Below the pieces are notes generated by a model. That model was not told where the DNA came from, did not search any database, and saw only the letters and a program-made list of their open reading frames with translations. 24,507 nucleotides of DNA from JBFKMV01 sp041629655 (lineage in GTDB: Bacteria > Acidobacteriota > Polarisedimenticolia > Polarisedimenticolales > Polarisedimenticolaceae). Each line of letters begins with the position of its first letter. The stretch's first letter is position 1. Below, one piece after another: positions 15,972-22,339 of the stretch. Position numbers and translations under genes: made by a program. The stretch is taken from assembly GCA_041629655.1 (NCBI GenBank), contig JBFKMV010000060.1, positions 1 through 24,507 of the forward strand, in the 5' to 3' direction.

Positions 15972-16442
15972 TCAATCGCCGACGCCGACCTCGTCCCAGT
16001 GAACGGCGATCACGATCTCGTTCTCCTCGGCCTCGTGCCGGCGGATCGTCGCCACCAGCAGCTGCAGCTGCGCGTTGAAGTTGCGGATCTCGTGCTGCTC
16101 GGGGTCGTCGAGCTGTTCGGCCCGCCGGGTCGCGCGCCGCACGGCATCGACCATCTCGCCGTGCTCGGTTTCCAGACGGCGCAGCCGCTCGGCGAAGCGC
16201 GGCTTGGACAGCGGGACCGAGCGGTACAGCGGCCCCTGCTCCTCGTCGAGGAAGTGTGCCTTCAGGGTCTCGGCGAGCTTCGGCAGCTCTTCGCGGATCC
16301 GGGAGAGCCACTGTTCCCCGTCCGGATGACGGTCGATGCAGTCTTCCAGACGGGCCAGCGCGCGCATGCACTCGCGGTGGTCGTCGAGGGTCTCGTCGGC
16401 CAGGGTGCGTTCGACGTCGGTCGGGGTGCCGTGGTCTTCCAT
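15972..16442 (-). CDS. Hemerythrin-like HHE-domain diiron protein
   Basis: A 156-residue, mainly helical protein with the spacing of a hemerythrin HHE domain: H22 in LDDHREC, H63-x3-E67 in KAHFLDEE, H94 in ETEHGEM, and H136-x3-E140 in RRHEAEENE. In this family these residues bind a non-haem diiron centre used for O2, NO or redox sensing, or for iron storage and repair; which applies here is not visible. There is no signal peptide or membrane segment, so it is cytoplasmic. The start is the ATG at 16442, with AGGA 7 nt upstream; the open frame extending further upstream crosses the divergent gene region and is not used. It lies upstream of korA in the same direction, separated by 237 nt, and diverges from the PAQR-family gene. 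A link to protecting the oxygen-sensitive Fe-S enzymes of the operon is plausible but inferred. Confidence 0.88.
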   Translation of the reverse strand: MEDHGTPTDVERTLADETLDDHRECMRALARLEDCIDRHPDGEQWLSRIREELPKLAETLKAHFLDEEQGPLYRSVPLSKPRFAERLRRLETEHGEMVDAVRRATRRAEQLDDPEQHEIRNFNAQLQLLVATIRRHEAEENEIVIAVHWDEVGVGD

Positions 16443-16482
16443 GGTGGTTCCTTTGAGCCGCAGGGGCGACGGTACCTTGCGA

Positions 16483-16511
16483 GGTCTATCCGCAGGGCTG
16501 GACGGCGTCAA
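16483..16511 (-). promoter_or_regulatory. Candidate promoter of the hemerythrin-like gene
   Basis: On the minus strand TTGACG (16511-16506) matches five of six bases of a sigma-70 -35 box. After a 17-nt spacer comes TAGACC (16488-16483), a poor -10 box; GATAGA one step away is an alternative. The predicted start near 16477 would give a short leader before the ATG at 16442. Only the -35 is convincing. Confidence 0.35.
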
Positions 16512-16608
16512 CGAGAAAAGGGGAGTGGGCAGGTTCGCTTTCCGGAAGTATGCTGATTCCAACCCGGGGGGCCTGCATCCAGGGCGGCCCTCGACGGGGC
16601 GGGAGGTC

Positions 16609-17253
16609 ATGGGCGCACGCATCCAGAGCCGCAGCGAGGAGCTCCTCAACACGCTGACCCACGGCATCGGCGCCGCGCTGGCGGTGGCGGCGCTGGTGCT
16701 GCTGGTGGTGTTTGCGAGCCTGCGCGGCGACGCCTGGCGGGTCACCAGTCTGAGCATCTACGGATCGATGCTGATCCTGCTCTACCTGACCTCGACGCTG
16801 TACCACGGCTTCCGGAACCCGCGTGTCAAGCGCGTGTTCCGGGTGCTCGACCACTCGGCGATCTTCCTGCTGATCGCCGGGACCTACACCCCGGTCAGCC
16901 TGGTGTTCATGCGCGGCGCATGGGGCTTCACGCTGTTCGGCCTGATCTGGGGCATGGCCGTCGGCGGCATCGTTTCGCGGCTGGCGCTGCCCGCGCGGTG
17001 GCAGCGGGTCTCGCTGGCGTTCTACCTGGCGATGGGCTGGCTGGTCGTGGTCGCGCTGCGGCCCCTGCTGGAGTCGATTCCGGGGGGGCTGGCGCTGTGG
17101 CTGATGCTGGGGGGCCTGTTCTACACGTTCGGCGTGGTGTTCTACCTGCTGCACCGCCTGCCCTACCACCACGCGATCTGGCACCTGTTCGTGCTGGCGG
17201 GCAGCGGCTGTCATTTCTTCGGCCTGCTGTTCCACGCCACCGCGCTGCGCTGA
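16609..17253 (+). CDS. trhA: Hemolysin III / PAQR-family membrane protein (TrhA type)
   Basis: A 214-residue protein with seven hydrophobic segments and the PAQR/HlyIII signature residues. These are E11 and H18 in the N-terminal EELLNTLTHG, S62 to H66 in STLYH, D81 in VLDHSAIFLLIAGTYTP, H188-x3-H192 in HHAIWHLF, and H202 in GCHFFG. In the family these His/Asp/Ser residues surround a metal site, and bacterial members are linked to membrane lipid and fluidity homeostasis; 'hemolysin' is a historical name. The ATG at 16609 is preceded by GGGAGG only 2 nt away, a short spacing, but the N-terminus beginning there fits the family and the upstream extension does not. It diverges from the hemerythrin-like gene, sharing 166 nt of upstream region. 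It is followed after 75 nt by the first protease gene. Confidence 0.92.
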   Translation: MGARIQSRSEELLNTLTHGIGAALAVAALVLLVVFASLRGDAWRVTSLSIYGSMLILLYLTSTLYHGFRNPRVKRVFRVLDHSAIFLLIAGTYTPVSLVFMRGAWGFTLFGLIWGMAVGGIVSRLALPARWQRVSLAFYLAMGWLVVVALRPLLESIPGGLALWLMLGGLFYTFGVVFYLLHRLPYHHAIWHLFVLAGSGCHFFGLLFHATALR

Positions 17254-17296
17254 CCGGGCCGTTGCCGGACCGGCGGCCTCCGGGCGGAACTCGGGG

Positions 17297-17304
17297 TATA
17301 TAGA
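17297..17304 (+). promoter_or_regulatory. Possible -10 region of the first S8 protease gene
   Basis: TATATAGA stands out in an otherwise GC-rich 75-nt gap between the PAQR gene and the protease gene, about 25 nt before its GTG start. No acceptable -35 box is seen at the usual distance, so the call rests on the AT-rich hexamer alone. Confidence 0.3.
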
Positions 17305-17328
17305 CAGAGGTTCAAACAGGGGGGGCAC

Positions 17329-19956
17329 GTGATCCGACACGATACTCGCACGGGACCGCTGCGCGCGCTGGCCGTCGGCGCGATGCTGGCCGCGATGGTG
17401 GGGACGGCCACGGCCGACGACCGCTTCGGCGAACGGCGCGGGCTGGAACGACGGGACTGGTGGCCGTACGCCAGCGGGCCGCACTACGGCGAGGTGCCCG
17501 AGACGCTGCGCTTCCACCCGCGGGTGGTGCGACTGCCGGTCGGCTCGTTCGATACGCGCGGGCGCGGCCTGGAGCTTCCCGCGCCGCTGCGACTCGCTCC
17601 GGATCAGGCCCGCCGCCCGGGAGCGCCGTGGCTGGTGCAGCTCGAGGGGCCGGTCACCGAGGCCAGGAAGGCCGCGCTGCGCGCGGCGGGGGCGACGATC
17701 CACGGGTTCCACCCGGTGAACACGTTCGTGGTCCGCGCCGCCGCGCCCGCCCGCCTGGCCACCCTGCCCGGCGTGCTGTGGGCCGGGCCCTACCACCCGG
17801 GTTACCGGATCGAGCCCGCGCTGGGGCGCGCGCCGACCCTCGATCCCGCGGTGGCGGCCAACGAGCGGATCTTCGTCCGCGTTCGGCTGTTCGATCCCGG
17901 GGACCGGCCGGGCGTCGTCGACCGGCTGCGCGGTCTCGGCGCGGCGATCGATCCGGCCACGTACGACGAGCACGAGCCGCCGGACCGGATCTACTTCAGG
18001 GCGGCGCCGCCGGCGATCGTGGCCGCGGCGCGCTTCGACGAGGTGAGCTGGGTCGAGGAGGTGTCGCTGACGGGCTTCACGCTCAACGCCGAGACCAAGG
18101 TGTTCATGCAGAGCGGCTTCGTCAACGGCGGCACCCCGCTGTGGGACGCCGGGGTCGACGGCAGCACCCAGGTCGTCGGCGACATGGACTCCGGCCTCGA
18201 CGTGGACACGATCCTGGTCTCCGAGACGGCGCTCGACGCGGGAACCCCCGGATTCTCCCACCGCAAGGTGCTGGCCTACAGCGCCTGGGGCGGCGGCGAC
18301 GTTTCGACCTGCGCCGGCACCTCGGGTTACTCGCACGGCACCAACACCACGCAGTGCGCGGTGGGCAACCGCACCGACCTGGGGCTGAACGGCGACCTCG
18401 AGGGCATCGCCCACGGGGCGAAGGTCGTGTTCCAGGACATCGGGCCGTCGGATTTCATCTGCTGCCTGATCGGGTGTCTCAGCCCGCCCGCGAGCCTGTT
18501 CGGGATGTACGACGAGGTGTTGGCCAGCGGTGGCCACCTGACCAACGGCTCGTTCGCGATCTGCGACTACGGCACCTACGGGGGAGCGGCGTTCGACGCC
18601 GACCAGTACGCCTGGGATCACAAGAGCTTCCTGGGTTTCTTCTCCGGCGGCAACGGCGGGGGCGGCAACGCCTGTCCCGGCACCAACAAGAACAACATCT
18701 CCTCCGGCGGTCACTTCCAGGACCCGTTCCAGAACGAGTTCTACGGTTCGACCGGCCCGTCGCCCGACGGCCGGATGGGGCCGACGGTGCTCGGCCCGGC
18801 GTGCGACCACGCAGGCGGCAACCTCGATCCCGAGTTCAACTACAACACCTCGGCCAGCATCCAGAGCAGCGACAACGACATCACGGGAACGCCCTCGAGC
18901 AGCGTCAACGAGGGATCGTGCGGGACCTCGTTCTCCAGCCCGTGGCTGATGGGCGCGGCAGCGTTGATCCGCGACTACTTCGAGAAGGGGTTCTACCCTT
19001 CCGACGCGGCGAACGGCGCCGACGCCTTCTCTCCCTCCGGCGCGCTGGTCAAGGCGGCGCTGATCAACAGCGGCGACTTCATGAGCGGCTGCGTCGGCTG
19101 CGCTAACCCCGGATTGATGGGGTCGATGGGCATGGGCCGCGTCAACCTCAGCAACACGCTGGCGATCGGCGGCGACGCACGGACGCCGCAGGGGATCCGC
19201 GTGATCGACCGCGGGATGAGCGAAGGTCTCGGGACCGGCCAGTCGTTCGAGGAGCAGCTCGAGATCCTCGACACCGCCGCCGGGCTGCGCGTCACGCTGG
19301 TCTGGGTCGACCGTCCCGGCTCGACGCTGACCAACGATCTGCGGCTGACCGTCGTCGGTCCGGCGGGCGGGGCCGCAGAGACCTACCGCGGCAACAACTT
19401 CGGAAGCGGCGCGTACTCGATCTCCGAGGCCGCCGGCGGCACCTCGGAAGACCTGGTCAACGTGTTCGAGTCGGTGCGCATCGACCCCGCGGAGCTGGCG
19501 TCCGGCACGTGGACGGTACGGGTCGAGGGCGCCAACGTACCGATGGGCGACCCGGACTACAACGACACCCAGCCGTTCGCGCTGATCGCGGCGGGCGGCT
19601 TCGACAGCTCGCCGCTGCCGCCCGAGGTCTCGCCGGCCGGCTCCGGCCAACCGTTGCGAGCGACCGCGGTGACGGTCGCCGACGTGACCTGGGAGTGGGA
19701 GGCGCTGACCGATCCGGCGGTGACCTACTCGTTCTACCGGGGCACGATCGACTCGCTGCGCGCGGCCAGCTACGACCACGCGATGATCGACGGTACGCAG
19801 TGCGGCCTGGCGGGCAACACCGCGACGGTGGGCGATGCCGGCGACGGCGTCGATGCCTACTACCTGGTCGCGGCGCGCAAGAACGGCAGCGACGGCTCGC
19901 TGGGACAGGACAGCGCCGGCGCCGACCGGCCCGCCGCCGATCCGGTCTGTCCGTGA
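17329..19956 (+). CDS. Secreted subtilisin-like S8 serine protease with tandem prodomain and C-terminal module
   Basis: An 875-residue exported protease. A signal peptide (about 1-29, ending GTATA before DD) is followed by two prodomain-like units of similar layout (about 98-165, starting WLVQLEGP, and 180-245, starting IFVRVRLF), each resembling an I9-type propeptide fold. The catalytic domain has Asp287 in GDMDSGLD, His336 in GYSHGTN, the probable oxyanion Asn442 in SGGNGG, and Ser534 in CGTSFSSP, so the triad is complete. A beta-sandwich region (about 640-765, with LRVTLVWVDRPGS) follows. The last 100 residues form a module containing FYRGTI, YYLVAA, GQDSAGADRP and a terminal Cys. The catalytic part fits the Kp43-like S8 branch. 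The start is a GTG at 17329 behind AGGGGGGG. Many paired Cys in the catalytic domain suggest disulfides and an extracytoplasmic location. Substrates are unknown. Confidence 0.92.
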   Translation: MIRHDTRTGPLRALAVGAMLAAMVGTATADDRFGERRGLERRDWWPYASGPHYGEVPETLRFHPRVVRLPVGSFDTRGRGLELPAPLRLAPDQARRPGAPWLVQLEGPVTEARKAALRAAGATIHGFHPVNTFVVRAAAPARLATLPGVLWAGPYHPGYRIEPALGRAPTLDPAVAANERIFVRVRLFDPGDRPGVVDRLRGLGAAIDPATYDEHEPPDRIYFRAAPPAIVAAARFDEVSWVEEVSLTGFTLNAETKVFMQSGFVNGGTPLWDAGVDGSTQVVGDMDSGLDVDTILVSETALDAGTPGFSHRKVLAYSAWGGGDVSTCAGTSGYSHGTNTTQCAVGNRTDLGLNGDLEGIAHGAKVVFQDIGPSDFICCLIGCLSPPASLFGMYDEVLASGGHLTNGSFAICDYGTYGGAAFDADQYAWDHKSFLGFFSGGNGGGGNACPGTNKNNISSGGHFQDPFQNEFYGSTGPSPDGRMGPTVLGPACDHAGGNLDPEFNYNTSASIQSSDNDITGTPSSSVNEGSCGTSFSSPWLMGAAALIRDYFEKGFYPSDAANGADAFSPSGALVKAALINSGDFMSGCVGCANPGLMGSMGMGRVNLSNTLAIGGDARTPQGIRVIDRGMSEGLGTGQSFEEQLEILDTAAGLRVTLVWVDRPGSTLTNDLRLTVVGPAGGAAETYRGNNFGSGAYSISEAAGGTSEDLVNVFESVRIDPAELASGTWTVRVEGANVPMGDPDYNDTQPFALIAAGGFDSSPLPPEVSPAGSGQPLRATAVTVADVTWEWEALTDPAVTYSFYRGTIDSLRAASYDHAMIDGTQCGLAGNTATVGDAGDGVDAYYLVAARKNGSDGSLGQDSAGADRPAADPVCP

Positions 19957-20285
19957 CGGTGACGGTCCTCGCGTTCGAAGTCGGCGCTCGGCCCGACGTC
20001 CGAGACGTGAAGGGTCTCATCGGACTCGCGCGGATCCGGTTCGTCGCCCCGCGCTTCGGTGTCGCGCCGCTCGCTTAAGACCGCGTCTCCAAACCTGCGG
20101 GAACGGATCCTACCGGGACGTCCGTGTCGTTCCGACGCCGCTCACGACCACCCTGCCCAAGCATATCCCACGCGACAGCCGGGTGACGCAAAGACGTGGC
20201 ACGGCCGGCCGACGTCCCAAAACGCGCCGGAATTGCGGTTGTTCGTCAGGCGTTGCATCCGTGTAACCGGAAACTCATATTCGTT
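19957..20285. other. Intergenic stretch without a recognised gene
   Basis: Between the first protease gene and the promoter of the next gene I see no gene that can be supported. Short open frames here have no ribosome-binding site and an Arg/Pro composition typical of non-coding GC-rich DNA. A hairpin occurs at 20193-20216 (GACGT/ACGTC plus GGC/GCC, with one bulged G), without a T-tract. Bases 20185-20193 read GACGCAAAG, the nonamer known from the core of GEMM-I cyclic-dinucleotide riboswitches, but the other conserved parts are not found. A transcription terminator for the protease is not evident. Confidence 0.4.
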
Positions 20286-20294
20286 GGTATGATT
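20286..20294 (+). promoter_or_regulatory. Extended -10 promoter upstream of the repeat-containing membrane protein
   Basis: TGgTATGAT is an extended -10 element: TG at 20286-20287, then TATGAT at 20289-20294, five of six bases to TATAAT. No clear -35 box is present, which extended -10 promoters tolerate. The predicted start near 20301 leaves a leader of about 59 nt containing a strong hairpin. Confidence 0.42.
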
Positions 20295-20306
20295 CGCGGG
20301 CCGGGC

Positions 20307-20336
20307 CGCCGCGAGGCAACTTCACCTCGTGGCGGA
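20307..20336 (+). other. 5'-leader hairpin of the membrane protein gene
   Basis: Eleven base pairs (20307-20317 with 20326-20336, one G-U pair) enclose the 8-nt loop CAACTTCA. It begins only a few bases after the predicted transcription start. The downstream ATG has no Shine-Dalgarno sequence. The hairpin may stabilise the mRNA 5' end or influence translation. There is no T-tract, so it is not a terminator. Confidence 0.5.
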
Positions 20337-20359
20337 CGGTTTGCACCGGTCGATCCGTC

Positions 20360-21121
20360 ATGAGCAACTACAACGATGACTGCACCGTCTACGATCTCGG
20401 TGACGTGAGCTACGGCTCGAAGCCCGGCTCCGCGCGAGCGGCGTCCGCGCGCGTCGCGGCCGGTGGCGGCGTGGCGACGGCGGGCGCGGCCGCGGCCGAC
20501 CACGCGCGACCCCTGCGTCAGCGTCGTGTCGTCGTCGCCGCGCTGGAGAGCTACGTCGCTTCGGGGCGCAGCCTTTCGGTCGTGCTGCCCGGCGCAGGCC
20601 ATCTGCTCGACGGCCGGATCTCGCTCGGCCTGTTCTTCCTGAGCGCCACGGGTTTCCTCGTCGCGCTGGCCTGGGCGATCCTCGAAACGCTGGGGCGACT
20701 GAGCGCGACGCTCGAGGCGCTCGGCATGTCGCGCGCCGGAGCGGTGTGGGCGTTGCTGGCGCTGTACGGCGCCGCGATGGCGCTCCACCTGGCCAACGTG
20801 GTCACGGCAGCCGTGCCCGTGACGGGACGCGGCGCCCATCCGGTGGTCGCCGGGGCCGCCTCGGCGCTGCTGCCGGGGTGGGGGCAGTTCCTGAACGGCG
20901 ATCGCCTGCGGGCCGCGGTTTTCCTGGGCGCGCTGTGGGTCGCGGGGGCCGCCTGGATCGTCGGCTCGGCGTGGACCCAGGGGCTGCTGGACGGCCTGGG
21001 GCTGCTGATGCCGGTCGAGGCGCAGGCTTTCGGTTCCCCGCTGGCCCGGTTCACGCTCCCCGCGGTCGTGTGGTCGCTGGCGATCTACGACGCGGCCGCC
21101 TCGGCGGCGCACCGGCGCTGA
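20360..21121 (+). CDS. Membrane protein with duplicated LPGxGxxLxG segments (TM2/DUF5683-like)
   Basis: A 253-residue protein with a polar, Ala/Gly/Arg-rich N-terminal 65 residues and about five membrane helices after that. Two segments repeat the same pattern: VVLPGAGHLLDGRISLGLFF (74-93) and SALLPGWGQFLNGDRLRAAV (168-187), each followed by a hydrophobic stretch ending AW. The LPGxGxxxxG turn before a helix recalls TM2 and DUF5683-type small membrane domains, whose role is not well defined. The family link is tentative and the function unknown. The ATG at 20360 has no visible Shine-Dalgarno sequence; an extended -10 promoter and a hairpin precede it. It sits between secreted-protein genes but has its own promoter, and 160 nt separate it from the next gene. 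Confidence 0.75.
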   Translation: MSNYNDDCTVYDLGDVSYGSKPGSARAASARVAAGGGVATAGAAAADHARPLRQRRVVVAALESYVASGRSLSVVLPGAGHLLDGRISLGLFFLSATGFLVALAWAILETLGRLSATLEALGMSRAGAVWALLALYGAAMALHLANVVTAAVPVTGRGAHPVVAGAASALLPGWGQFLNGDRLRAAVFLGALWVAGAAWIVGSAWTQGLLDGLGLLMPVEAQAFGSPLARFTLPAVVWSLAIYDAAASAAHRR

Positions 21122-21224
21122 GTTCCTGCCGCCGACGACGCGGAAGAACCGGAAGAGTAAGAAAAAGAAACCGGCGCACCGTCTCCCGGGCGCGCGATCC
21201 GAAAGTAATTCAAGCCGGCGCGCT

Positions 21225-21252
21225 TTGTCAGCGGCCGAAGTTCGCCTATATT
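21225..21252 (+). promoter_or_regulatory. Sigma-70-type promoter of the 318-residue secreted protein gene
   Basis: TTGTCA (21225-21230) and TATATT (21247-21252), each five of six bases to consensus, are separated by 16 nt. Transcription would start near 21258-21260, giving a short leader of about 23 nt before the ATG at 21282. This is the best promoter in the window. Confidence 0.6.
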
Positions 21253-21257
21253 CTCAG

Positions 21258-21279
21258 GAACCTTACTCTTCCGAGGTTC
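21258..21279 (+). other. Leader hairpin covering the Shine-Dalgarno sequence
   Basis: GAACCT (21258-21263) and AGGTTC (21274-21279) form a perfect 6-bp stem with a 10-nt loop. The right arm overlaps the Shine-Dalgarno GAGG (21273-21276) of the gene starting at 21282, and the left arm lies at the predicted transcript 5' end. Folding would hide the ribosome-binding site, which suggests a simple translational control element or 5' stabiliser. With only six pairs the effect may be weak. Confidence 0.45.
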
Positions 21280-21281
21280 AC

Positions 21282-22238
21282 ATGACGATCCGACGTCTCT
21301 CCATCGCGCTCGTTTCGTTCGCGGCGCTGCTCGTCGCGGCCCCGGGTCTGCGGGCCCAGTGTCCCGAAGAGCCGCGGTTCGACAATCACAGCGGGGCGGG
21401 TTCCACCGTCTGTCCGTGCTTCGTCGAGGGCGAGCACGCCGGCGCGCAGTTCACGCTGCCGGCCGGAGAGTTTCCGATCGAGATCCTGCGCGTCGGGATC
21501 GGCTGGGGATCGCTGATGGGCGGCACCCCGGCCCAGCTCGAGGATTCGCTCAACATCTACGAGGGGGGGCTGCCGGACCCCGGGCCTCCGGTCTTCTCGC
21601 TGGCGGGCCCCGAGATGAACGACGGCTTCATCAACGAGTTCGATCTCGAGCCCCAGCCCGGCGAGATCATCGTCAACTCCAGCCCGTTCACGGTCACGCT
21701 GCGCTTCCTCAACGACAACAACTTCGATCCCAACCTGCCCAGCGTCGTCCATGACGGCACCGGCTGCCAGTTCGGCAAGAACGTCGTGTTCGCGATCCCC
21801 GGCGGATGGACCGACGGCTGCTTCCTCGGAATCGGCGGGCAGTGGGTGTTCTACGTGGTGTACCGCAAGGCGGAGTGCGGCGCGGTCGGCGCGGGGGCGG
21901 TGCCGGACGGCAGGTTCGTCGTCGGATTACCGATGACTGCAAGTCTCGAGCCCGACGGCAAGGTGACGCTCGACTGGAGCCCGTCCTGCAACGCCGGGGA
22001 CACCGACTACGAGGTCTACGAGGGCACGATTCCCTTCTTCTACAACCACGACTCGCGGTTCTGCTCGACCGGCGGCGCGACGACGATCTCCTTCAACCCG
22101 ATCGGCGGCAGCACGTACTACCTGGTCGTGCCGCACGACGGGACCCAGGAGGGGTCCTACGGCGTGGACAGCAACGACGTCGAGCGCCCGCAGGGCGGCT
22201 TCGCCTGCCGGACCCAGCAGATCGGCACCTGCCCCTGA
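21282..22238 (+). CDS. Secreted protein of unknown function with C-terminal module shared with the protease
   Basis: A 318-residue protein with a clear signal peptide (basic TIRR, then a hydrophobic core, cleavage probably after GLRA at residue 25). The mature part has many Cys, consistent with disulfides outside the cytoplasm. Residues 30-200 look like an all-beta domain with no family I recognise. Residues about 216-318 form a fibronectin-like module with VTLDWSPSC, YEVYEGTI, a Cys in RFCSTGG, YYLVVPHDGTQEGSYG, VDSNDVERP and a final Cys. The same order of motifs ends the S8 protease upstream. The ATG at 21282 has GAGG at 6 nt, and a shared leader hairpin covers it. A longer frame from 21225 would start inside the promoter. 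The module could be a surface attachment or export-related tail; this is inference. Confidence 0.82.
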   Translation: MTIRRLSIALVSFAALLVAAPGLRAQCPEEPRFDNHSGAGSTVCPCFVEGEHAGAQFTLPAGEFPIEILRVGIGWGSLMGGTPAQLEDSLNIYEGGLPDPGPPVFSLAGPEMNDGFINEFDLEPQPGEIIVNSSPFTVTLRFLNDNNFDPNLPSVVHDGTGCQFGKNVVFAIPGGWTDGCFLGIGGQWVFYVVYRKAECGAVGAGAVPDGRFVVGLPMTASLEPDGKVTLDWSPSCNAGDTDYEVYEGTIPFFYNHDSRFCSTGGATTISFNPIGGSTYYLVVPHDGTQEGSYGVDSNDVERPQGGFACRTQQIGTCP

Positions 22239-22251
22239 CCGGCACGGCCGG
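22239..22251 (+). terminator. Weak hairpin immediately after the secreted protein gene
   Basis: CCGGC-ACG-GCCGG is a perfect 5-bp inverted repeat starting at the base after the stop codon. The sequence after it (AGCGCGATCTTCTCG) has no real T-run, so it is at best a weak or factor-assisted terminator. Confidence 0.25.
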
Positions 22252-22266
22252 AGCGCGATCTTCTCG

Positions 22267-22295
22267 CTGACGCTCTCCGCGAATCAGCGTACATT
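22267..22295 (+). promoter_or_regulatory. Candidate promoter of the second S8 protease gene
   Basis: CTGACG (22267-22272) and TACATT (22290-22295) are separated by 17 nt, each four of six bases to the sigma-70 boxes. The -10 region with its following bases (TACATTCTC) resembles that of the preceding gene (TATATTCTC). The predicted start is near 22302. Confidence 0.45.
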
Positions 22296-22303
22296 CTCCG
22301 CCT

Positions 22304-22323
22304 TCCCGGGGGGATCGCCGGGA
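22304..22323 (+). other. 5'-leader hairpin of the second S8 protease gene
   Basis: TCCCGG (22304-22309) and CCGGGA (22318-22323) form a perfect 6-bp stem with an 8-nt loop directly at the predicted transcript start. The Shine-Dalgarno AGGAGG lies just downstream and stays free. It is a possible mRNA 5' stabiliser. Confidence 0.4.
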
Positions 22324-22339
22324 CCAGGAGGAGCGGAGC

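Noticed and set aside
17257..17278. GGCCG/CGGCC inverted repeat after the PAQR-family gene as a terminator
   Set aside because: Only five pairs around a 12-nt loop and no T-tract. Such repeats are expected by chance at this GC content.
16486..19779. Minus-strand open frame of about 1100 codons opposite the first protease
   Set aside because: The plus strand encodes a complete S8 protease with all catalytic residues. The antisense product is low-complexity Arg/Val/Gly sequence.
20059..20292. Small plus-strand open frame in the intergenic region after the first protease
   Set aside because: No Shine-Dalgarno sequence, Arg/Pro-rich random composition, and it overlaps the predicted promoter of the next gene.
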